A program made the translations under genes and the position numbers. Of a DNA stretch of 64,000 nucleotides, positions 1 through 7,397 are shown in pieces. Numbering within the stretch: the first letter of the stretch is position 1; every line of letters begins with the position of its first letter. The notes under the pieces were generated by a model that was not told where the DNA came from, did not search any database, and saw only the letters and a program-made list of their open reading frames with translations. This DNA comes from Candidatus Yaniella excrementavium (GTDB lineage Bacteria > Actinomycetota > Actinomycetes > Actinomycetales > Micrococcaceae), in assembly GCA_019115865.1 (NCBI GenBank), contig DXCT01000005.1:90057-154056 (forward strand). The letters run 5' to 3'.

Positions 1-602
1 ATAATAAAGACTGCTGCTAATGCCACGGCCAGCAGCAACCCATCAATACCGGCAAAAGCAGCTGAGAGGTCTGCACTAAATCCGGCCGGACCGGTGACAT
101 ACACACTCAGGCCTTCCGGAACATTGGAGTCAAGTTCGTCTCCGACCTGTGTCACGACTTCGGCGATATCTGCCTCTGAGTTGATCGGCACAAATGCTTG
201 GACTGCCAAACCATCATCCGAAGGTATTGCCGGAGATACCTCATCCTCAACTCCATCGATATCTGGCAGCGTCTCAAAGATCTGAGAGATCTCATCCAAC
301 TGGTTCTCGGTGATTTCCGTGTCACCTTCGAAAACCGTAACCGCCGGGACACTATCGGAATCTGTGAATTCCCCTTGACGTTCCTGAACCTGGGTTGCAT
401 CAGCCGACTCCGGCAGAAACGTCGTAGCGTCATTCGATGAAACTTCATTGACCTTGCCAAAGTACGGTCCGCCAATGCCAGCTGCTGTGAGCCATACCAG
501 AATCAACACAGCAGGAAGAAAGACGCGTAGCCACTTTGGTGCTCCGCGTCGCGAGGCATCTTTTTGCCCAGGAGGTTTTGCCGTCGTCGATTCATGATTC
601 AT
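1..602 (-). CDS. MMPL/RND-family membrane transporter, N-terminal part (runs off the window)
   Basis: Only the first 200 residues are present. A polar N-terminus ending in PKWLRVF is followed by one membrane segment (residues about 29-45, LPAVLILVWLTAAGIGG). A periplasmic domain follows, with the FxG-x-Gx-V-x and ITGPAG-type pattern (here YVTGPAGFSADLS) that precedes the second membrane segment in MMPL proteins. The family moves lipids or drugs across the actinobacterial membrane using the proton gradient. It diverges from the marR gene across 157 bases holding a palindrome, so MarR is the likely regulator. The ATG at 602 has no clear ribosome binding site. Substrate cannot be told from this part. 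Confidence 0.8.
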   Translation of the reverse strand, partial: MNHESTTAKPPGQKDASRRGAPKWLRVFLPAVLILVWLTAAGIGGPYFGKVNEVSSNDATTFLPESADATQVQERQGEFTDSDSVPAVTVFEGDTEITENQLDEISQIFETLPDIDGVEDEVSPAIPSDDGLAVQAFVPINSEADIAEVVTQVGDELDSNVPEGLSVYVTGPAGFSADLSAAFAGIDGLLLAVALAAVFI

Positions 603-706
603 GATGGTGTCCAATCACAAGTATTGTGTGGTGGTTAGCAGGACGCGTGTATGACGATCGAGAGTAGACTTTTAAAGATCGCCATTATTCATAACCCAGG
701 CTATAC

Positions 707-735
707 TACTAGCCAAGCTAGCTAAATTGCTAGTA
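707..735. promoter_or_regulatory. Candidate MarR operator between the divergent MMPL and marR genes
   Basis: Arms TACTAGC (707-713) and GCTAGTA (729-735) form a perfect inverted repeat around an inner AGCTAGCT palindrome (716-723). On the minus strand TTGGCT, a 17-base spacer and TATGAA could form the MMPL promoter overlapping it. MarR proteins usually bind such palindromes to repress themselves and a divergent exporter. Binding is inferred. Confidence 0.55.
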
Positions 736-759
736 CCGTAGAAACGGGGACATTTTTGC

Positions 760-1335
760 ATGGCCGAGACGCCAAACGAATCACACCAGAAACCGTGGAA
801 CATCTATTCTCTGCATGCGTCCGATCCCGATGCCAAGCTGGTCAATCACCGCAAGTACTCAACGGAACAAGTTGGTGAGATTGACGATCTCATGGCAGCC
901 TTAGCCCAATTACGTGCGGTAGAGCAGCAGCTGTCAGAAGCTTCCCAACGCTATATGCGCCTGGGCCAAACCGATATGAAGGCTTTGCATTTTCTTATTG
1001 CCGCGAAAAATACCGGCACCATTGCAACCGCCGGGGCGCTTGCCGGACACCTCAAGATATCGACTGCTTCAACAACCAAACTGCTCGATCGACTCGAAGC
1101 AAACGGTCATATTCTTCGTTCACCGCATCCTAAAGATCGACGCGCCTTAGCTATCTCCATCACGGATAAAACACATGCCGCAGCGGTGGAAACCATTGGC
1201 CGACAACAAGCCAAACGATTCAACGCCGCTGCAAGGCTTACAAGTCAGCAACGCGATATTGTCACTCACTTCCTCCAGGATATGGCCGAGGAAATCACGC
1301 TTCGCGACGGTCAGTGGGACAGCTTAGAAGAATAG
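760..1335 (+). CDS. MarR-family transcriptional regulator
   Basis: The 191-residue protein has a winged-helix MarR domain at residues about 60-165. The recognition helix region reads LKISTASTTKLLDRLEANG and is followed by the wing HPKDRRALAISIT with the family's conserved DxR. The first 45 residues are an extra polar leader not usual in MarR. A GGGGA ribosome binding site lies 8 bases before the ATG. It diverges from the MMPL exporter and probably represses it until a small ligand binds. The ligand is unknown. Confidence 0.9.
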   Translation: MAETPNESHQKPWNIYSLHASDPDAKLVNHRKYSTEQVGEIDDLMAALAQLRAVEQQLSEASQRYMRLGQTDMKALHFLIAAKNTGTIATAGALAGHLKISTASTTKLLDRLEANGHILRSPHPKDRRALAISITDKTHAAAVETIGRQQAKRFNAAARLTSQQRDIVTHFLQDMAEEITLRDGQWDSLEE

Positions 1336-1366
1336 TCAGCAATAGACTTGAGAAATTGGAGATGAT

Positions 1367-3166
1367 CTAATCCAATTGCTCGGCTAACTCCAACCAACGT
1401 TGTTCTAGGTGTTCCACTTCTGATTCGACATCACCGAGTTCTGTCCCAAGATCCTGCAATCCTTGGTAGTCGCTTTGATCATGGGTAGCCAACTGCTGTT
1501 GCAGCTGTTCAATGAGCTGACTATGCTTTTCGAGTTTGCGTTCAATCGCTGACACTTCTTTTTGAACAGCTTTACGCGCGGCACCATTCAAGGTGTTAGC
1601 GTTCTTGGTTTTCTTTTCAGTTTTGGCGCCGGCCTGTGTTGGCTGTGTGCCGTGAGACTGGTCGTGCTGTTGGGCTAGCCGAAGATACTCATCGACTCCA
1701 CCGGGAACGTGACGAAGTTTGCCACCCAAGATGGCGTATTGCTGATCCGTGACGCGCTCGAGCAGATACCGGTCGTGCGAAACGACGATCAGAGTACCGG
1801 GCCAGGAATCGAGCAAGTCCTCCATGGCGGTTAACATGTCGGAATCCACATCATTGGTCGGCTCGTCAAGCACGATGACGTTTGGCTCGCTGAGGAGCAG
1901 TAACAATAATTGCAGTCGGCGTTTTTGACCGCCCGAAAGTTCTTGTACCTTCGCGGACAGGTGTTCTCTGCGGAAGCCAAGGCGCTCTAAGAGTTGTGCT
2001 GGTGTATGATCCTTACCATCAATAGTGAAGGTTGTTTTGGTATTTGCCAGTACTTCACGAACCCGGTCAGCGCCAATCTTGTCCAACTGGGAGAATTGCT
2101 GATCCAACATCCCGATCCGCACTGTCTTACCGTGTTTGACTCGTCCCTGCGTTGGTTCCACGTCTCCGGTTACCAACCCCAACAAAGTAGATTTGCCGGC
2201 ACCGTTAGCTCCAAGAATTCCGGTACGCTCCCCCGGCCCAAGACGCCATGTAATATCTGACAAGACCTGCCGCTGGCCGAAGCTCACGCTGACGTGTTCA
2301 ATATCAACAACGTCTTTGCCCAGGCGCGCTACGGCAAGACGTTTGAGTTCTATCGCATCCCGTACGGGGGGAACATCCGAGATCAGCTGGTTCGCGGCGT
2401 CGACACGAAATTTAGGCTTCGAGGTTCTGGCTGGCGCACCGCGTCGTAGCCAGGCCAGTTCTTTGCGCAAAATGTTTTGGCGTTTCGCTTCGCTAGCTGC
2501 CGCCATTCGATCACGTTCAACACGTTGCAGAACATATGCCGCATATCCGCCCTCAAACGGCTCTACGATGCCGTCGTGCACTTCCCACGTTTGGTTACAC
2601 ACTTCATCCAGGAACCACCGATCGTGGGTAATCACCAACAAACCACCAGCATTTTGGGCCCACCGCCGTTTCACATGCTCAGCCAACCAGGCGATGCCTT
2701 CGACGTCTAGATGGTTCGTGGGTTCGTCAAGTGCCAGAATATCCCAGTCTCCGATTAACAACTTCGCTAGCGCAACACGGCGGCGTTGACCACCGGAGAG
2801 CGAACCTACCGTAGTTTCCCAATTGAGATCCGTGACAAGCCCGCGTATCACATCCCGGATCTTCGCATCTCCGGCCCACTCATACTCAGCGAGATCACCA
2901 ACAACCGCTTGGCCCACGGATAGGTCGGGGTCAATGGTGTCGGCCTGGTCAAGCATGCCAATCGTTGTATCGCTGCGAACAGTAACTTGTCCCGAGTCAG
3001 GTTCTAAGCGACCGGTTAGCAGCTTCATCAGCGTGGATTTACCATCGCCGTTGCGTCCCACGATACCAATGCGGTCTCCTGCCGAGACACCCATCGTGAC
3101 CGACTTGAGTACTTCTTGGGTGGGGTATTCGAAATGCAGGGCCTCTGCCCCTAAAAGATGAGCCAT
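1367..3166 (-). CDS. ABC-F family ATPase (Uup-like), ribosome-associated or DNA-associated
   Basis: The 599 residues carry two ABC ATPase domains and no membrane segment. Domain 1 has Walker A GRNGDGKST (37-45), signature LSGGQRRR (123-130) and Walker B ILALDEP (143-149). Domain 2 has Walker A GANGAGKST (about 325) and signature LSGGQKRR, with VIVLDEPTNDVD. The linker between them holds the ABC-F tRNA-interaction region (SEAKRQNILRKELAWLRRG). A C-terminal coiled coil (about 530-598), as in Uup, follows a Gln/Lys-rich linker. ABC-F proteins bind the ribosomal E site and modulate elongation. The gene sits after ksgA and the ispE homologue, an order common in actinobacteria. Tail to tail with marR. 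Confidence 0.9.
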   Translation of the reverse strand: MAHLLGAEALHFEYPTQEVLKSVTMGVSAGDRIGIVGRNGDGKSTLMKLLTGRLEPDSGQVTVRSDTTIGMLDQADTIDPDLSVGQAVVGDLAEYEWAGDAKIRDVIRGLVTDLNWETTVGSLSGGQRRRVALAKLLIGDWDILALDEPTNHLDVEGIAWLAEHVKRRWAQNAGGLLVITHDRWFLDEVCNQTWEVHDGIVEPFEGGYAAYVLQRVERDRMAAASEAKRQNILRKELAWLRRGAPARTSKPKFRVDAANQLISDVPPVRDAIELKRLAVARLGKDVVDIEHVSVSFGQRQVLSDITWRLGPGERTGILGANGAGKSTLLGLVTGDVEPTQGRVKHGKTVRIGMLDQQFSQLDKIGADRVREVLANTKTTFTIDGKDHTPAQLLERLGFRREHLSAKVQELSGGQKRRLQLLLLLLSEPNVIVLDEPTNDVDSDMLTAMEDLLDSWPGTLIVVSHDRYLLERVTDQQYAILGGKLRHVPGGVDEYLRLAQQHDQSHGTQPTQAGAKTEKKTKNANTLNGAARKAVQKEVSAIERKLEKHSQLIEQLQQQLATHDQSDYQGLQDLGTELGDVESEVEHLEQRWLELAEQLD

Positions 3167-3240
3167 AACGTGACCTATGATAGTTCACCTATTGCACAAC
3201 AGCGCACGCATTCGTTCACAGCACGACTCAGGATGCTCCT

Positions 3241-4209
3241 TTAGATCAAGTGAGCACCAGCGACCGGACCATATTCTGCGACAGCTGAGATTTCCATACG
3301 TTGCTCGAAACGGTCCGCCAGCTCGGTGGCTGCACTGAGGTTTGCGGCAAGAAATAGCAACGATGGTCCTTGGTCGATAGTTTGGACGGCCAGTGCACCT
3401 TCATCCATTCCTGCGGTCAGCCAGTCGTTGTGCTCTGGTAACAAACTGACCAGTGCCGGTTGGAAATCGTTGTGCATCATCAATGCTAGTTGGCTCGCGT
3501 CTCCGTGTGTTACAGCCTCGACAAGTTCTGGTTCAAAGGCAAGCACACGCCGATTCGGACCGTCGTCGTGTGCCTTCCGTAGCATACGTACCTGCTCAAA
3601 CATCTCGGTTTCATCCAGATCCGCTGCAGCTGGTACAAGTACCATGGCGACTTCTGCTTGAACTAATACCGGCGTTATGATCCCCTCGGTTGCATCAACA
3701 TGTGAGATGACGGCGCCCCCGCTGATAGCTTCAGCAACACCGGCTCCGACCCTGTGAGCAAGACGGGTCAACTCTTCACGGGCAATCGAAGCGCCCCAGA
3801 GCGCCGCCAATGCAACTAGTACAGCTGCTGCCGCTGCGCCAGTTCCACCCATATGTGTGTCAAAAGGGATGTGTTTTTGGATTGTAATGTCGAGGCCGGA
3901 AACATTCTTTGACCGACTGAGGTGCTGCCGAAGTTCATCCACGGCCCGAAATATGTAGACCAAGTCGTTATGCGGTATGTCTTCATACTCAATGAGCGTC
4001 TGGGACGCGTCTTCGAAACTGACGAGTATTTCTTTATCATCACGCATCCGAATGGAAGCCAGATCATACCGCGAGACTGCTAATTTGAAGCTGAGCACTG
4101 TTGGCTTCTGCTCACCTTCATGCTCTCCGATTTGACTCGTTACCGATACCATGGCTGGGGCCTGAGCCGTGGCAGTTGCTTGTTCATCGTATTCAAACTG
4201 TGCGCTCAT
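3241..4209 (-). CDS. IspE-related GHMP-kinase homologue lacking the catalytic motifs (probable pseudoenzyme)
   Basis: By position (ATG overlapping the ksgA stop by four bases, ABC-F gene next) and by the alignable blocks DIPHNDLVYIFRAVDEL and LVALAALWGASIAREELTRLAHRVG, this 322-residue protein is the ispE orthologue. IspE phosphorylates CDP-methylerythritol in the MEP pathway. The key sites are missing. The substrate lysine motif PAKxNL reads PTVLSF (36-41). The DGYH segment is deleted. The ATP-binding GLGGGSSDAA loop reads HMGGTGAAAA (119-128). The catalytic Asp of GADVPF reads GAGVAEA (155-161). The SGSGP loop reads IDQGP. The frame is open throughout, so it looks retained but not an active kinase. 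The first 35 residues are an extra polar leader. Confidence 0.75.
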   Translation of the reverse strand: MSAQFEYDEQATATAQAPAMVSVTSQIGEHEGEQKPTVLSFKLAVSRYDLASIRMRDDKEILVSFEDASQTLIEYEDIPHNDLVYIFRAVDELRQHLSRSKNVSGLDITIQKHIPFDTHMGGTGAAAAAVLVALAALWGASIAREELTRLAHRVGAGVAEAISGGAVISHVDATEGIITPVLVQAEVAMVLVPAAADLDETEMFEQVRMLRKAHDDGPNRRVLAFEPELVEAVTHGDASQLALMMHNDFQPALVSLLPEHNDWLTAGMDEGALAVQTIDQGPSLLFLAANLSAATELADRFEQRMEISAVAEYGPVAGAHLI

Positions 4210-5102
4210 TGTGCATCCCTGTGCTGTTTCTGCTCGGCGATCCGGGCAAAGTGTTCTATCGATAGGACCTCTCCGCGTGCTTTCGGATCGACATCGGCGG
4301 CTACTAGAATCTCCTCGGCTGCTGCACCAGAGCCAGCCCATTTACTCAAGGCTGCACGCAGAGTCTTGCGGCGCTGAGCAAACGCGGTGTCGATGACGTC
4401 GAAAACTTGCTCACGAGTGGCAGTGGTGTTAGGTGGCTGACGCGCAGTGAAATGTACAAGTCCCGAGGTAATTCGTGGCGCGGGCCAAAACACTTTCGTT
4501 CCTACATTGCCTGCTGAAGTCGCCTCGGCGTACCAAGCTATCTTCACTGACGGAACACCGTAAATTTTAGACCCCGGTGGGGCAATAATGCGTTCGGCGA
4601 CTTCCTGTTGCACCATGACCAGACCGTGTTCAATACTGGGTAGTTCCGCCAAAATGTGCAGCATAACCGGTACAGCAACGTTATACGGCAAGTTGGCCAC
4701 AAGAGCTGTCGGTGCCTCATCAGCCACCGCAGGACGTGCTTGGATAATGTCGTCATGGCTGATTCGCAAGGCATCTGCTTCGATCACTGATAGACGCTTG
4801 GCACTATCTGGACGCCATTGTTCAACGGTTGTTGCCAAGCGGCTGGCCACCGGTGGATCGATTTCGATTGCAGTGACCGCATGTGCTGCGTCCAAAATAC
4901 CCAGGGTCAGTGACCCGAGGCCCGGGCCAATTTCAAGGACATGTTCTGTCGTCTCAAGATGGGCGGCGCCAACGATTCGCCGGATTGTATTGGGATCAAT
5001 CACATAGTTTTGACCCAATGTTTTCGTTGGCCGCAGGTCCAGGATATCGGCAAGCTGGCGGATATCGGAAGCAGATAATAGCGCATGATGTTCTGAAGTC
5101 AC
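4206..5102 (-). CDS. rsmA: 16S rRNA dimethyladenosine transferase
   Basis: RsmA/KsgA dimethylates two adjacent adenines in helix 45 of 16S rRNA using SAM. The 298 residues start with the family GQNYVID motif (30-36). SAM motif I is VLEIGPGLGSLTLGIL (55-70), the acidic motif II is VTAIEIDPP, and the catalytic NLPYNVA motif is near residue 137. The C-terminal helical domain ends with QRRKTLRAALSKWAG. Length matches actinobacterial KsgA. It heads a likely operon with the IspE homologue (four-base overlap). ksgA is also the accepted symbol. Confidence 0.95.
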   Translation of the reverse strand: MTSEHHALLSASDIRQLADILDLRPTKTLGQNYVIDPNTIRRIVGAAHLETTEHVLEIGPGLGSLTLGILDAAHAVTAIEIDPPVASRLATTVEQWRPDSAKRLSVIEADALRISHDDIIQARPAVADEAPTALVANLPYNVAVPVMLHILAELPSIEHGLVMVQQEVAERIIAPPGSKIYGVPSVKIAWYAEATSAGNVGTKVFWPAPRITSGLVHFTARQPPNTTATREQVFDVIDTAFAQRRKTLRAALSKWAGSGAAAEEILVAADVDPKARGEVLSIEHFARIAEQKQHRDAQ

Positions 5103-5148
5103 GTTTCCATCTTAGTCTGCCTCGAGGCCCACGAACGGGTTAAACACC

Positions 5149-5183
5149 TCGGTCCGGAATCTGTGGGTGAGATTCCGGACCGA
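5149..5183. terminator. Hairpin terminator after rpf
   Basis: A perfect 13-base-pair stem (TCGGTCCGGAATC / GATTCCGGACCGA) with a 9-base loop lies between the rpf stop and the ksgA start, both on the minus strand. It separates the two transcripts. No strong T tract follows. Confidence 0.7.
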
Positions 5184-5213
5184 TGAGATGGTGTCTATAT
5201 AACGCTGTGGTGT

Positions 5214-6200
5214 TTAGCGCAGCCCCATCGCAGAGGTGCATGCTGGCCACTGGCCCCAACCTGCTTGTGATTGCAATTTGGAAGCGATAGCGATCTGCTG
5301 TTCACGAGTTGCTTGATCTGCAGTAGGCGCGTACTGGTCGCCGCCCATGGAGGTCCATGTGGTGGGGTTGAACTGCAGCCCACCGTAGTAACCGTTGCCG
5401 GTGTTGGTGGACCAGTTTCCGCCGGATTCACATTCAGCCAGGCGGTCCCAGACTGAACCATTTGCTACCGACGGTGCTGAGCTGTCGTTACTCGATGATG
5501 AATCGGATGAGTCCGAAGAATCGGAAGTGGATGAAGAGTCTGATGAAGTAGAAGGCTCTGGTTCAGGCTCTTCTTCCTTGGTACCGCGCAAGACAACAGC
5601 GTCGGTTGGTTCTTCAGTAACTTCGCGGTTTATTTCAGTCTTGTCGACTTCTTCACCATTTTCAGTGGTGACCTCGTAAGTCACGCTAGCTACACCGTTT
5701 TCACCTTCAGTATCGGTTTTAGTTTTCCCTTTGTCGAGAGAATCATCGTTTTCGTACGTGGTTTCGTATTCGAGAGTTTCTTCTTCGGTAACTTCAGTCG
5801 TTTCGACAACGGTCACTGTAATGGCCGTGGACGCGTTGATCTTCTGATCAGGTTTTGGAGAAACTTTATCGTCTTCATCCACTGACACGTTGGCGTTGCC
5901 TAGAACATCTTGGACGGTGTCGCCAGTGGTCAAAACTTCTTTCGTGTCCTTGCCCACGGTGATTTCCATGAGCTGCGGTACCTGAATTTGATCAGCGCTG
6001 AGCGGTGTAATCGATGAAACACGCTCGATGTCGAGTGGCTGATCTTCGGTTGGTTCTTCAACGTTCTCGGCGTCGGCAGTGACTGACTTATCGGCATTGG
6101 CCTGGGTGATAACGAATGCTGCAAGGCCGCCTACGACCATAACCAGGGCTGCAACCTGTGCAACGATCTTCGTCAGTGTGCCGCTGAAAATGCTTGACAT
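5214..6200 (-). CDS. Resuscitation-promoting factor, RpfB-like wall hydrolase
   Basis: Taking the ATG at 6200 gives 328 residues. A membrane anchor comes first (about 10-35, VAQVAALVMVVGGLAAFVI). One DUF348 domain follows (ITVGKDTKEVLTTGDTVQDV), then a G5 domain and a Ser/Asp/Glu-rich linker. The C-terminal transglycosylase-like Rpf domain (WDRLAECESGGNWSTNTGNG) carries the catalytic Glu in AECESGG. Rpf proteins cleave peptidoglycan and revive dormant cells. RpfB of mycobacteria has three DUF348 copies, so this is a short form. A TTG at 6263 would add 21 residues; neither start has a clear ribosome binding site. The order tatD-rpf-ksgA-ispE is typical for actinobacteria. Confidence 0.9.
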   Translation of the reverse strand: MSSIFSGTLTKIVAQVAALVMVVGGLAAFVITQANADKSVTADAENVEEPTEDQPLDIERVSSITPLSADQIQVPQLMEITVGKDTKEVLTTGDTVQDVLGNANVSVDEDDKVSPKPDQKINASTAITVTVVETTEVTEEETLEYETTYENDDSLDKGKTKTDTEGENGVASVTYEVTTENGEEVDKTEINREVTEEPTDAVVLRGTKEEEPEPEPSTSSDSSSTSDSSDSSDSSSSNDSSAPSVANGSVWDRLAECESGGNWSTNTGNGYYGGLQFNPTTWTSMGGDQYAPTADQATREQQIAIASKLQSQAGWGQWPACTSAMGLR

Positions 6201-6334
6201 ATAGAAAAATCCATAGGGTTCGGGGTTCCGACGCGGCACGAGACGCCTGATCGTCGAGGACAATATGCACGACTATAACGGAAAGATAACATTCATTACA
6301 AATCAATAACGCATATTTGTTGATCAAACCGCGG

Positions 6335-6352
6335 AGTAATCCTCACATTACT
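6335..6352. promoter_or_regulatory. Inverted repeat upstream of rpf
   Basis: Perfect repeat AGTAAT-N6-ATTACT lies between the tatD stop and rpf, about 135 bases before the rpf ATG. It is AT-rich and so more like an operator than a terminator. The binding protein is unknown; response regulators such as MtrA control rpf genes elsewhere, but no specific match is claimed. Confidence 0.35.
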
Positions 6353-6362
6353 ATCATCTTGG

Positions 6363-7328
6363 CTAGTCAGAAAGAAAATTTCCATATACTCGCTGGGTAT
6401 TTTCGAAGATAACGGAACCGAGATCTTCAACGCTTTGGCCACGGGTCTCTGCTAATTGATAGAGGGTGTGCGGCACAAGATAAGGAGCATTCGGACGGCC
6501 CCGATACGGATGCGGTGTAAGAAACGGAGAATCTGTTTCTACTAGAAGCAATTCTTGGCGCATTTGCTGGGCAGCAGCCCGACCTGCACTATTGTTTTTG
6601 AATGTTACTGCCCCTGAGAATGAGGCATACCACCCGTGCTCATTCAAGATTCCAGCCATTTGTGCATCACCGGAAAACGAGTGAAAAACGACGTGCTCGG
6701 GCAGCTTATCCATAGATAACAAAATGGACACAACGTCATCGTGCGCTTGTCGATCGTGAATCTGTAATGCGAGTCCAAGCTCTACCGCAAGTTCAATGTG
6801 CCGCTTGAAGGCGTATTTTTGGATGTCCCAGTTCTCTTCGCCCTGTGTCCGGTAATAGTCGAGCCCGGTCTCGCCGATACAGACAACCCCGGGATGCTCG
6901 GCCAACCGCCCGATAGTCTCTATAGCTTCATCAAGTTGATGGGTTGCCGCGAGACGCACTGTGTCATTCGGGTGGATAGCCAGCGCCCCTCGCAAGCGGG
7001 GCTCTTGTTCGACAGCGTCGAGAGTGTATCTGGCTGATTCAAGATCTGTGGCAACTTGCACAGCGCCCACGACGTTCACACTTGAGGCAGCGTCCATCGC
7101 TTCCGTGGGCGTGACTTGGACGAGTCCGTCACGAAAATCAAGGTGGGCATGATTATCAATCACAGGCACTGGTGAACGTTCAGGAACCGGTGGATACACC
7201 AGTTTACGCTTCCTACCGCTGTATTCTTCAGTTGTCGATCGAGCCTGATTACCAGCCTGGATCGGCTGGGTGCCTTTGGGCAGGTACTGTTCTGGTGTTT
7301 GGTGCTGTGATTGTTCTGTGGCGGACAT
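6363..7328 (-). CDS. TatD-family metal-dependent hydrolase (DNase)
   Basis: The 321-residue protein has the TatD amidohydrolase fold. The metal site DNHAHLD is at 58-64, GETGLDYYR lies mid-protein, the HDRQAHDD and VVFHSFSGDA histidines follow, and LLVETDSPFLTPHPYRG is near the end. TatD proteins are 3'-5' exonucleases that remove damaged DNA or RNA ends. About 50 polar residues precede the domain, longer than usual. It lies directly upstream of rpf, the usual actinobacterial order. Confidence 0.92.
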   Translation of the reverse strand: MSATEQSQHQTPEQYLPKGTQPIQAGNQARSTTEEYSGRKRKLVYPPVPERSPVPVIDNHAHLDFRDGLVQVTPTEAMDAASSVNVVGAVQVATDLESARYTLDAVEQEPRLRGALAIHPNDTVRLAATHQLDEAIETIGRLAEHPGVVCIGETGLDYYRTQGEENWDIQKYAFKRHIELAVELGLALQIHDRQAHDDVVSILLSMDKLPEHVVFHSFSGDAQMAGILNEHGWYASFSGAVTFKNNSAGRAAAQQMRQELLLVETDSPFLTPHPYRGRPNAPYLVPHTLYQLAETRGQSVEDLGSVIFENTQRVYGNFLSD

Positions 7329-7346
7329 ACTTCCAGTTTAACCAGC

Positions 7347-7382
7347 ACTGGCCCGCCGAGCTCAACGTCTCGACGGGCCAGT
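7347..7382. terminator. Hairpin terminator after gabD
   Basis: ACTGGCCCG pairs with CGGGCCAGT, and after a one-base mismatch CGAG pairs with CTCG, around an 8-base loop. It lies between the gabD stop and the tatD start. Confidence 0.6.
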
Positions 7383-7397
7383 CATACTTAGTAAGCG

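Noticed and set aside
2136-2789. Plus-strand open frame of 217 codons opposite the ABC-F ATPase
   Set aside because: It is the shadow of a clear two-domain ATPase and shows no family pattern.
4206-4341. Longer start for the IspE homologue inside ksgA (44 extra residues)
   Set aside because: The added segment is Arg/Ser-rich read-through of ksgA in another frame; the ATG overlapping the ksgA stop is the natural start.
6201-6362. Possible c-di-AMP (ydaO) riboswitch upstream of rpf
   Set aside because: Such elements precede rpf genes in some actinobacteria, but this 162-base gap lacks the expected stems; only a short inverted repeat is seen.
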